A DNA stretch of 6,161 nucleotides from an uncultured Clostridia bacterium (GCA_946056455.1 CAMGJS010000065.1:1-6161), one strand, 5' to 3'; shown: positions 1 through 5,604, numbered from the stretch's first letter. Program-made: numbers and translations. Notes: generated by a model from the letters alone, not told the origin.

Positions 1-669
1 TCCCTCAGAGGAAATAACCGTGTTATTATGATAAAGAACAAGGTTGTTCCCCTCGGAAATTTCCTGCGGCTCGGAAAGCTCCATTTCGGTGAGGTTCTGC
101 ACCTTACACCTTGTGATATAGTTCACTCTTTCTTCGGGGCCTGTTATGGTTATCGTCGGAGTGGTGACCTCGGCAACGCCTTTTAAGTAACCGTCAGCCG
201 CGCGAATATTCGGTATATCGGCAGTAAGCTCAAAGTTCTTTGAAATAATTTTATCAAAGCTTACCTTGACCTTATCGGGAACAAGAGTGTATTCAAAATC
301 AATGTTCTTGTTTTTACATTCAAGGTTGAGTTTGAGTTCGTACTCTCCCGCCTCGGTAACATCTATTATCTCAGGCTTTGCAACAAAATCGGACGATGAA
401 AGACCGCCTATCGAGGAACGCTGTCCCTTAACGGTCGCTTTAACGGTGTCTTCGTCAATATTGATAACGCTTAATCTGTTCTTTTCGGCAACGGTACCCG
501 TAAGGTCGACGCTTATTTCAACATTGCGGTAGTTGACAGTAGCTGTCGGATATGCCGAAACGGATATGACAAACCACGCAAGAACAGCGATTATAAGCGA
601 ATATACCCTCATAGAAAAATCTTTTTTGAGGGTTGAAATCATCTTTAAAAAAAATTCTTTTATCTTCAT
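1..669 (-). CDS. cdaR: CdaR (YbbR-domain) regulator of the diadenylate cyclase, N-terminal 223 residues, cut by window edge
   Basis: This is a membrane-anchored extracytoplasmic protein that in other Bacillota binds and modulates the c-di-AMP synthase CdaA. The frame is open from the ATG at 669 to base 1 with no stop, so the C-terminus lies outside. Visible parts are a short basic cytoplasmic N-terminus (residues 1-22), one membrane helix at about 23-39 (YSLIIAVLAWFVISVSA), and then beta-rich sequence fitting YbbR repeats at about 45-120 and 140-220. The second repeat carries the typical ITGPEERVNYI stretch (175-185). The start codon overlaps the cdaA stop (ATGA, 669-666), and an AGAGG lies 9 bases upstream inside cdaA, indicating translational coupling. 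Family members usually have three or four YbbR repeats, so about half the protein is probably missing. In many Bacillota glmM follows; it would lie beyond base 1. A run of eight T on the sense strand falls in codons 5-8. The family call is firm. Confidence 0.9.
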   Translation of the reverse strand, partial: MKIKEFFLKMISTLKKDFSMRVYSLIIAVLAWFVISVSAYPTATVNYRNVEISVDLTGTVAEKNRLSVINIDEDTVKATVKGQRSSIGGLSSSDFVAKPEIIDVTEAGEYELKLNLECKNKNIDFEYTLVPDKVKVSFDKIISKNFELTADIPNIRAADGYLKGVAEVTTPTITITGPEERVNYITRCKVQNLTEMELSEPQEISEGNNLVLYHNNTVISSEG

Positions 670-1538
670 TGCTTTTTACCTCTTACGAAACGCTTTCTTT
701 CCTTTTCGGCATAAGCAGGCTTTTCTGCAATAAGCTTTGAACGCAGATATTTTCTCAGGCTGTCCCTTGTGTAGCCTCGTGTAAGCTCGCCGTTTTCGGC
801 TATGGATATTGTTCCCGTTTCTTCGGATACTACTATTACGATAGCGTCGGAGTTTTCGCTCATTCCTATTGCGGCTCTGTGTCTTGAACCGAGCTTTTTG
901 TTGATGAGCTCTTCCTTTTGCGGAGCAGGCAGAAAGCAGGCGGCGGCTATGATTATACCGTCACGAAGAATTGCGGCGCCGTCGTGCAAAGGAGTTTTGG
1001 GATAAAAGATGTTACCGAAAAGCTCTTTTGACGGCAAAGCGTCAAGCCTTGTTCCGTTGTCAATATGCTCGCCTAAGCGAATCTGTCTTTCAATAACTAT
1101 GAGAGCGCCCGTTGTCGTTGCCGAAAGCTCATCGCAGGAATCGCATATAGCGTCGATTGCCGTTTCCCATCTTGCGTTCATACTGTCAGGCTCCGAGCCT
1201 ATCTGAACAAGTCCTAATTTTTTAAGTCCCGTTCTGCCCACTTTTTCAAGCGCACGGCGGATTTCGGGCTGAAAGAGGATAATGAGCGCAAGTATTCCGA
1301 TACTGAAAACGCTCTTCAAAAGAAATTCAATAGCTTTAAGTCCTATAAGTCCCGATATGATATAGACAACAAGCAATGTAACGACAGCTTTCAAAAGCTG
1401 ATTTGCCTTTGTCTCCCTGACAAGTTTCCACCCTTCAAAAATGATGAGAGAAAGGAGAATTATGTCGATGACATCCATAATCGTTATGGAACGCAGGACC
1501 GATATTGTTTCTTCAACAACGCTGTAAATAGCTTCCAA
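666..1538 (-). CDS. cdaA: Diadenylate cyclase CdaA (DisA_N domain, membrane-bound)
   Basis: It condenses two ATP into cyclic di-AMP, the second messenger controlling potassium and osmolyte uptake and wall homeostasis. The protein has 290 residues, close to the usual 270-290. Three membrane helices lie at about 24-37, 51-67 and 72-89, followed by the conserved FQPEIRRALEKVGR (89-102). The DisA_N catalytic domain shows the DGA motif at 186-188 (PLHDGAAI) and the RHR motif at 219-221 (GSRHRAAIG), plus VSEETG at 237-242; the active site looks intact. The start chosen is TTG at 1538, because AGGAAG at 1550-1545 sits 6 bases upstream and the protein then begins where CdaA homologues begin. The same frame extends upstream to 1640, but those extra 34 residues are non-homologous and cover the promoter. 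It overlaps cdaR by ATGA. It probably has its own promoter (1612-1640) as well as read-through from the desulfurase gene. Confidence 0.95.
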   Translation of the reverse strand: MEAIYSVVEETISVLRSITIMDVIDIILLSLIIFEGWKLVRETKANQLLKAVVTLLVVYIISGLIGLKAIEFLLKSVFSIGILALIILFQPEIRRALEKVGRTGLKKLGLVQIGSEPDSMNARWETAIDAICDSCDELSATTTGALIVIERQIRLGEHIDNGTRLDALPSKELFGNIFYPKTPLHDGAAILRDGIIIAAACFLPAPQKEELINKKLGSRHRAAIGMSENSDAIVIVVSEETGTISIAENGELTRGYTRDSLRKYLRSKLIAEKPAYAEKERKRFVRGKKQ

Positions 1539-1544
1539 ATTAAA

Positions 1545-1553
1545 CTTCCTTTC
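1545..1553 (-). promoter_or_regulatory. Ribosome binding site fixing the TTG start of cdaA
   Basis: The minus strand reads GAAAGGAAG, then six bases (TTTAAT), then TTG. This is the only good Shine-Dalgarno in the region upstream of the conserved CdaA sequence. It decides for the TTG at 1538 over the longer in-frame start at 1640. Confidence 0.75.
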
Positions 1554-1570
1554 GGTATATGTATATGTAC

Positions 1571-1586
1571 GGGCGGAGGTCCGCCC
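1571..1586 (-). promoter_or_regulatory. GC-rich inverted repeat (hairpin or operator) in the cdaA leader
   Basis: The 16 bases read GGGCGGACCTCCGCCC on the minus strand, with 7-base arms around a 2-base centre. As RNA this gives six G-C pairs closed by an ACCU loop. It lies 32-48 bases before the cdaA start, inside the predicted leader transcript. No U-run follows it in the direction of cdaA transcription, so it is not an intrinsic terminator there; T4 follows it only on the plus strand. It could be a leader hairpin affecting mRNA stability, or a DNA operator. The repeat is directly seen; its function is unknown. Confidence 0.6.
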
Positions 1587-1611
1587 TTTTGTCAAATCGT
1601 ATACTACGAAT

Positions 1612-1640
1612 ATTGTAACAATTTTTTGGGATAAATTCAA
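1612..1640 (-). promoter_or_regulatory. Sigma-A-type promoter for cdaA
   Basis: TTGAAT at 1640-1635 and TACAAT at 1617-1612 are separated by exactly 17 bases. TG lies one base before the -10 (TGTTACAAT), making an extended -10. The -35 overlaps the TGA stop (1639-1637) of the desulfurase gene. Transcription would begin near 1605 and give a leader of about 67 bases containing the hairpin at 1571-1586. The prediction rests on sequence match only. Confidence 0.55.
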
Positions 1641-2767
1641 GGCTTTTGCAATATTTTTTTAAGACAGGAAAGCAAATCATCGACCTCTTTTGCCGTACTG
1701 AATACAGACGGGGCAAAGCGTACCGTTCCGTCTGGAGCTGTTCCTATGGCGGTATGGGCAGTTCCCGCGCAGTGAAGTCCTCCACGAAGACAGAAGCTCT
1801 CATCTCCGAGGAGAGAGGCAAGCTCGTTTGAAGAAAAGCCTTCTGCATTAAAGGAAACTATCGGGACATACAACGCTCCCCTTTGACGATAGGCTTTTGT
1901 TCCGCCGATTTTTTGAAGTCCGCGAAGAAAACGCTGACAAAGCATTTCCTCGTGACAGAAAATTTCTGTTATCCCCGTTTGCATAACGAATTCGACTCCC
2001 TTGCCGAGAGCATAAATTCCTGCTGTATTGACCGTTCCCGATTCGAGAGCGTCGGGCATAAAATCGGGTTGCTCCTTATCCATTGAAAGAGAGCCTGTTC
2101 CGCCCTCTATAATGGGTTTAAGAGAATATTTTCCGTCCGAAACGAGTATTCCCGTGCCCGACGGGCCATAAAGTCCCTTATGCCCGGGAGCGCAGATGAA
2201 GTTTATTCCGCCACCGATTTTTATGGGGATAACCCCTGCTCCCTGAGCCGCGTCAACGATAAAGCAGATGTTTTTTCTGTCGCAAAGCTCTGCAATCTGT
2301 TCAATAGGGAGCCTCTGCCCCGTTACATTACTTGCGGCAGTGCAGACGATAAGCTTTGTATCGGGGCGGATAAGCTCTTCAAAGGAACAGAGAGTTTTTT
2401 CATCATCGGGAAAGACATGAGCTATCGAATATTCTGCTCCGTGCTTTGCAAGGGAGTTTATCGGTCTTATGACGGAGTTATGCTCTAAATCGGAGGTTAT
2501 GATGTGTCCGTTTTCACGCATTGCTCCCTTTATCGCATAGTTGAGAGCGTGGGTGCAGTTTAAGGTAAAGACTATATTTTCAGGCTCCGCCCCAAAAAAA
2601 TCGGCGCAGATTTTTCTTGCCGAATATACAGCCTCCGCCGTTTGAAGCGAAAGCTTATGTCCGCTTCTTCCCGGGTTTCCGCCGTACTTTAAGAGCGCTT
2701 CCTCCATTGCCGCAGTGACCGTTTCAGGCTTGGGAAAGGTTGTTGCGGCGTTGTCAAAATTAACCAC
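1637..2767 (-). CDS. Cysteine desulfurase family protein (class V aminotransferase fold, EF2568-like)
   Basis: This is a PLP enzyme expected to remove sulfur (or selenium) from cysteine (or selenocysteine) and leave it as a persulfide on its own cysteine. At 376 residues it matches the short EF2568-type family. Visible residues are the PLP Lys197 in PGHKGLYGPSG (194-204), Asp172 and Gln175 in VDAAQ, His96 in LEHNS, Asn147, GTVNTAG (244-250), and the catalytic Cys333 in RGGLHCAG (328-335). That last motif resembles the RxGxHCA of SufS-type (group II) enzymes. All key residues are present, so it is probably active. The start is GTG at 2767, preceded by AAGGAG with a 6-base gap. It overlaps the end of the DUF3343 gene by 8 bases, implying translational coupling and a shared role. 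No scaffold gene (SufU, NifU) is adjacent, so a role in general Fe-S assembly is not supported by context. A labile selenium or sulfur pathway is an alternative; the true acceptor is unknown. Confidence 0.9.
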   Translation of the reverse strand: MVNFDNAATTFPKPETVTAAMEEALLKYGGNPGRSGHKLSLQTAEAVYSARKICADFFGAEPENIVFTLNCTHALNYAIKGAMRENGHIITSDLEHNSVIRPINSLAKHGAEYSIAHVFPDDEKTLCSFEELIRPDTKLIVCTAASNVTGQRLPIEQIAELCDRKNICFIVDAAQGAGVIPIKIGGGINFICAPGHKGLYGPSGTGILVSDGKYSLKPIIEGGTGSLSMDKEQPDFMPDALESGTVNTAGIYALGKGVEFVMQTGITEIFCHEEMLCQRFLRGLQKIGGTKAYRQRGALYVPIVSFNAEGFSSNELASLLGDESFCLRGGLHCAGTAHTAIGTAPDGTVRFAPSVFSTAKEVDDLLSCLKKILQKP

Positions 2768-2990
2768 CGTCTTCTCCTTGACTTATAATATCTTTCGGGG
2801 TAATTCCGTTGCTTTCAAGCAATGAGACCGCATATTCTATATTTCCTTTCAGCCTTACGCTGTAACCGCAACCTGACGCAAGGTTTTTCGGCGTTCTCTC
2901 AACTGCGCAGGCATATCCGTTGCTTTTTAATATATCGCAAGCCTTGTTTGCCAGTGTTATTGAAGCTGTTGTCAGAAGATAAGTTGCCAA
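2760..2990 (-). CDS. DUF3343 protein, putative sulfur/selenium carrier
   Basis: A small soluble 76-residue protein with no signal peptide or membrane helix. The sequence fits DUF3343, a family annotated as putative Se/S carrier-like. The hallmark is the glycine-flanked GCGYSVR stretch (40-46) with Cys41; two more cysteines lie at 18 and 28. Predicted order is strand (YLLTTA), helix (about 11-24), strand (YACAVERT), Cys41 loop, strand, helix (51-61), a compact ferredoxin-like layout. The start is TTG at 2990: the frame is closed by TGA just upstream, and AGAGGTGA at 3004-2997 lies 6 bases before it. A nearer ATG at 2995 is out of frame. It shares 8 bases with the downstream cysteine desulfurase, so it is a natural candidate to accept persulfide from Cys333 of that enzyme. 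The family assignment is from memory of the motif; the carrier role is inferred and not proven. Confidence 0.8.
   Translation of the reverse strand: MATYLLTTASITLANKACDILKSNGYACAVERTPKNLASGCGYSVRLKGNIEYAVSLLESNGITPKDIISQGEDGG
2774..2779 (-). promoter_or_regulatory. Ribosome binding site fixing the GTG start of the desulfurase gene
   Basis: AAGGAG lies within the last codons of the DUF3343 gene, six bases (AAGACG) before the GTG at 2767. There is no ATG nearby in frame, so this site settles the start and the 8-base overlap. Confidence 0.8.
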
Positions 2991-2996
2991 AGCATA

Positions 2997-3004
2997 TCAC
3001 CTCT
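2997..3004 (-). promoter_or_regulatory. Ribosome binding site fixing the TTG start of DUF3343
   Basis: AGAGGTGA closely matches the anti-Shine-Dalgarno complement (GGAGGTGA). It sits six bases before TTG 2990. An out-of-frame ATG (2995) begins only two bases after it and opens a seven-codon frame. Confidence 0.75.
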
Positions 3005-3014
3005 TGATATATCA
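3005..3014. repeat. Perfect 10-base palindrome TGATATATCA in the DUF3343 leader
   Basis: The palindrome lies between the predicted -10 (3031-3026) and the ribosome binding site, so it would fall just downstream of the transcription start near 3019. The position suits an operator, but an AT-rich 10-mer can occur by chance. A similar element, TTGATATATTG, lies on the minus strand at 3458-3448 in the other intergenic region. Confidence 0.35.
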
Positions 3015-3025
3015 GGGGATATTAT

Positions 3026-3054
3026 AGTATATGCGAAGGTGAATATTTTGTCAT
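3026..3054 (-). promoter_or_regulatory. Sigma-A-type promoter for the DUF3343-desulfurase genes
   Basis: ATGACA at 3054-3049 and TATACT at 3031-3026 are 17 bases apart, each matching five of six consensus bases. A second TATAAT lies at 3026-3021, but nothing suitable is spaced for it. The -35 overlaps the TGA stop (3053-3051) of the yjbR-like gene. No terminator separates the two genes, so read-through is also likely. Confidence 0.5.
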
Positions 3055-3392
3055 TTTTTAGGTCGCGTAAGATTAAAGCTGTCCTCTGCCATTATGCGTA
3101 TATCCTCGTCGGGAACATCACCCGGGATTTTGACTGTATTCCAGTGGACTTTATTCATATGATAGGCGGGTATCACGGACTTATAGACAGAACGCCAGAA
3201 GTCCGACTGCATAGGCTCCGCCTTGAAATTTATCCACACCTCGTTTTCGGTCTCATAGATAAATGCAAAGGCTTTTTTGTTCTTTGAGTGACGCATCACC
3301 GCCCAGTTGTCGTCAAAGGGGTAGTCCTCATAAACACCGTTAAATTCAAGGCAGAAATCTATCCATTTTTTCTTTTCCGATCCGATATTCAT
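3051..3392 (-). CDS. MmcQ/YjbR family protein
   Basis: A small cytoplasmic protein of 113 residues, the usual length for the single-domain MmcQ/YjbR family, which has a CyaY-like fold and is often labelled DNA-binding, though its cellular role is not established. Family signatures are YPFDDNWAVMRH (24-35), the strand pair around AFAFIYE and VWINFKAEP (52-60), PAYHMNKVHWNTV (75-87) and VPDEDI (93-98). The start is ATG at 3392, with GGAG 8 bases upstream. It is transcribed divergently from the moxR-like gene and ends 60 bases before the DUF3343 start, with no terminator between. Nothing in its neighbours explains its function. Family recognition is good; a molecular activity should not be assumed. 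Confidence 0.88.
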   Translation of the reverse strand: MNIGSEKKKWIDFCLEFNGVYEDYPFDDNWAVMRHSKNKKAFAFIYETENEVWINFKAEPMQSDFWRSVYKSVIPAYHMNKVHWNTVKIPGDVPDEDIRIMAEDSFNLTRPKK

Positions 3393-3416
3393 TTTTTATG
3401 CTCCGTTTCATTTTCA

Positions 3417-3445
3417 TTGACTGAATATACATATTGTGGTATACT
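3417..3445 (+). promoter_or_regulatory. Sigma-A-type promoter for the moxR-DUF58 operon
   Basis: TTGACT (3417-3422) and TATACT (3440-3445) are separated by 17 bases, and TG at 3437-3438 gives an extended -10. Each hexamer matches five of six consensus bases. Transcription would start near 3452, leaving a leader of about 27 bases with the ribosome binding site at 3468-3474. Confidence 0.7.
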
Positions 3446-3467
3446 AACAATATATCAAATTATGAAC

Positions 3468-3474
3468 GGAGAGG
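3468..3474 (+). promoter_or_regulatory. Ribosome binding site fixing the ATG start of the moxR-like gene
   Basis: GGAGAGG lies 4 to 7 bases (depending on pairing register) before ATG 3479. This rules out the longer in-frame TTG at 3434, which sits inside the promoter itself. Confidence 0.8.
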
Positions 3475-3478
3475 CAAT

Positions 3479-4417
3479 ATGGAAAATAAAATAAATCTTC
3501 TTATCGAAAACATAGAGAAGGTAATCGTCGGCAAAAGGAGCGTTATTGTCGAGGTTATCGCGGCTATGCTCTCGGGCGGACATATTCTTATCGAGGATGT
3601 TCCCGGAGTGGGCAAAACAAAGCTTGTCGCCGCACTTGCAAAGTCGGTTGACGGAAAGTTCAACAGAATTCAGCTGACGCCCGACATTATGCCGTCGGAT
3701 ATTGTCGGATTTTCTATGCTCAATTCCGACACAAAGCTGTTTGAATACCGTGAAGGTGCGGCTATGTGCAACTTTCTTCTTGCCGATGAGATAAACCGTG
3801 CCTCGCCCAAGGCGCAGTCAAGTCTTCTTGAAGTTATGGAAGAATTCCAGATAAGCCTTGACGGAAAAACCCACGCTTTGCCAAAACCCTTTATGACGCT
3901 TGCTACGCAGAACCCCGTTGAAACCTACGGCACATATCATCTTCCCGAGGCGCAGATGGACCGTTTTCTTATGCGTGTTTCTATGGGGTATCCTACCGTT
4001 TCGGACGAGATTGAAATTCTTGGAAGAATGGAATTTGAAAACCCTATCGACAATTTATCCGCCGTTGTTTCTCTTGACGAAATTATTTCATATCAGAACG
4101 AAGTCACAAGGGTGAGAACCTCTCCCGAAATAAAAAATTATATTATGGCAATAATCACCGAAACACGAAAGAGCGAGGATATAAAGCTTGGAGTTTCTCC
4201 GAGAGGAAGTCTTGCTCTTCACAAGGCGGCAAAGGCTTATGCCTTTATCAATCAGCGTGATTATGTTATTCCCGACGATGTCAAGAAAATGGCTGTCCCT
4301 GTTCTTTCACACCGCATTATGCTCTCGCAGAAGGGCAAGGCGGCATACTCCACTCAGCAGAATGTGATAGCCTCGATTTTGGGAACGGTTCCCGTTCCGG
4401 TTACGGAGCAGAAATGA
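3479..4417 (+). CDS. MoxR family AAA+ ATPase
   Basis: A cytoplasmic 312-residue ATPase of the MoxR group, thought to act as a chaperone-like machine that matures or remodels partner complexes, typically with vWA or DUF58 proteins. All ATPase elements are visible: Walker A VPGVGKT (41-47, Lys46), Walker B FLLADE (99-104, Asp103/Glu104) followed by INRASPKAQ, sensor 1 LATQNP (Asn145), arginine finger in EAQMDRF (Arg162), and sensor 2 GVSPRGS (Arg242). The C-terminal lid domain runs from about 195 to 310. Length and motifs are normal, so the enzyme should be active. Its stop codon overlaps the start of the DUF58 gene (ATGA), the standard arrangement for this pair and evidence for a joint function. 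The promoter is at 3417-3445. The substrate is unknown here; the downstream membrane protein suggests work at the cell envelope. Confidence 0.95.
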   Translation: MENKINLLIENIEKVIVGKRSVIVEVIAAMLSGGHILIEDVPGVGKTKLVAALAKSVDGKFNRIQLTPDIMPSDIVGFSMLNSDTKLFEYREGAAMCNFLLADEINRASPKAQSSLLEVMEEFQISLDGKTHALPKPFMTLATQNPVETYGTYHLPEAQMDRFLMRVSMGYPTVSDEIEILGRMEFENPIDNLSAVVSLDEIISYQNEVTRVRTSPEIKNYIMAIITETRKSEDIKLGVSPRGSLALHKAAKAYAFINQRDYVIPDDVKKMAVPVLSHRIMLSQKGKAAYSTQQNVIASILGTVPVPVTEQK

Positions 4418-5604
4418 GAAATAAAAAAGCTTTAGCCGAATACATTGTCTGCCTTTTGCTCTCTCTTGTTTACCTGATTTTTCTTGACGGCAAGGCGGGA
4501 ATGTTTATTCTTGCGGCACTTATTGCCGCACCGATAGCGTCTGTCGGTCTGACGCTGTATGCAAAGTCAAAAATAGAATTTTCATTCAAGGCTGAAAATT
4601 CCGTCATCGGAAAGGGCGCAAAAACCACTCTTTCGGCGGTGTTTATATCATCGGCGTTGTTGCCGTCGCCCTTTATCACCGCAGAAATTTTTGCTGACGA
4701 GCATTTTTACTGCGAGGACAAGAAGTTCAGACTTGCATTGAAGCCAAAAACGGAGAGAACGCTCTCCGCCGATATAACGGGGCTTATCTGCGGAAACGGA
4801 AAAGCAGGGGTGATGTCGGTTTCTATCTCGGACTATTTAGGTCTTGTCACCTTTGACATTTATACCGAAAGAGGAATGTATTTAAATTCCGCAGATATAG
4901 GAGTAACGCCGAACATTCCCGATACAACGCTTAAAAACGAGCTGATAAAAAGTGCCTGTGCGGTAGTTTCATCTGAGGACACCGAGGAGTCGGACGACTC
5001 TGTACGAACATTCGGCGGAAACCCCGGCTTTGAGCACCGTGAATACGAGCCGGGCGACCCTATAAAGAGAATAAACTGGAAGCTTTCTTCAAAATATGAA
5101 AAGCTGATGGTGCGTCTTGACGAAGGTACTGCCGAGGCTAAGCAGTACGCTGTTCTCGACCGTTGCAGAAGTAAGGACCCCGACAGAATGACCGCTCTTT
5201 TCAACGAAGAAAGGCTTATTGAGGGACTTCTTGCTTTTTCGGCTGTCATAGCAAAGCTTGGCAAGGAGCTTATACTATTTATTCCGCAGAAAAACGGCTG
5301 GTCGCAAAAGAGTATAAAGTCGATGGACGATGTTTATGAGTTGCAGTTTTTATTCTCGCAGTTTATGTTTTCGGATGAAAAAATATCTTTGTCAAGATTG
5401 CCCGATGAAGTCATAAACGGAGAGATAAAAACGGGTGCGATAACGATATTCACAAACTCCCCCGACAAAAAATTACTTGCCGAGGAGGATACCGTTTCGG
5501 CAAAGGGCTCTACCGTTTATACGGCGATTTCCGCCCCGACAGCCGAGGATATTCCCGAACTGTGGATAATAGGCGATGATTACAGCTTTACAAAATACAT
5601 TTAA
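4414..5604 (+). CDS. DUF58 domain protein, membrane-anchored
   Basis: A 396-residue partner of the MoxR ATPase. Two membrane helices lie at the N-terminus (about 9-24 and 28-49), followed by a beta-rich region (52-170) and the DUF58 signature EYEPGDPIKRINWKLSSK (210-227), which precedes a vWA-like C-terminal part. In many DUF58 proteins the vWA strand ends in a DxSxS metal-site motif; here the equivalent reads LDRCRSK, with Asp249, Cys251 and Ser253, so the first serine is replaced by cysteine and metal binding may be altered. The start ATG at 4414 overlaps the moxR-like stop, with GGAG five bases upstream. The stop TAA overlaps the ribosome binding site of the next gene. MoxR-DUF58-transglutaminase clusters are common in bacteria and are linked by context to envelope or secreted-protein processing; the exact role is not known. 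Confidence 0.9.
   Translation: MRNKKALAEYIVCLLLSLVYLIFLDGKAGMFILAALIAAPIASVGLTLYAKSKIEFSFKAENSVIGKGAKTTLSAVFISSALLPSPFITAEIFADEHFYCEDKKFRLALKPKTERTLSADITGLICGNGKAGVMSVSISDYLGLVTFDIYTERGMYLNSADIGVTPNIPDTTLKNELIKSACAVVSSEDTEESDDSVRTFGGNPGFEHREYEPGDPIKRINWKLSSKYEKLMVRLDEGTAEAKQYAVLDRCRSKDPDRMTALFNEERLIEGLLAFSAVIAKLGKELILFIPQKNGWSQKSIKSMDDVYELQFLFSQFMFSDEKISLSRLPDEVINGEIKTGAITIFTNSPDKKLLAEEDTVSAKGSTVYTAISAPTAEDIPELWIIGDDYSFTKYI

Larger units (their letters stand above)
3393..3478. other. Divergent intergenic region between yjbR-like and moxR-like genes
   Basis: This AT-rich spacer holds the strong plus-strand promoter at 3417-3445. On the minus strand I find only weak candidates for the yjbR-like gene: TATTGT at 3452-3447, then 17 bases, then TATATT at 3429-3424; or TTGATA at 3458-3453 with TATGTA 19 bases on. 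Both would overlap the plus-strand promoter, so the two directions may compete for polymerase. Confidence 0.5.

Noticed and set aside
1571..1590. Inverted repeat followed by TTTT on the plus strand, resembling an intrinsic terminator
   Set aside because: No plus-strand gene runs into it, and on the minus strand, where the genes are, no U-run follows. It is kept only as a leader hairpin or operator candidate.
1539..1640. In-frame extension of cdaA by 34 residues to 1640
   Set aside because: The extension has no ribosome binding site, covers a good promoter and the hairpin, and does not resemble CdaA N-termini. The TTG at 1538 with AGGAAG is far better.
1658..1664. A7 run in the last codons of the desulfurase gene as a possible programmed frameshift
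   Set aside because: The run is not in the register of a standard slippery heptamer, no downstream structure is evident, and the protein already ends at the expected length.
2180..2488. Open frame of 102 codons on the plus strand inside the desulfurase gene
   Set aside because: It is fully antisense to a conserved enzyme and has no recognisable domain. The other antisense frames (for example 266-733, 802-1206, 4860-5264) are rejected on the same grounds.
3434..3478. In-frame extension of the MoxR gene to a TTG at 3434
   Set aside because: It lies within the -35/-10 spacer of the operon promoter and upstream of the clear ribosome binding site at 3468-3474.
4381..4393. Palindrome GGGAAC-G-GTTCCC near the end of the moxR-like gene
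   Set aside because: It falls in codons for the repetitive GTVPVPV tail, has no U-run after it and the next gene starts at once. It is probably a codon by-product.
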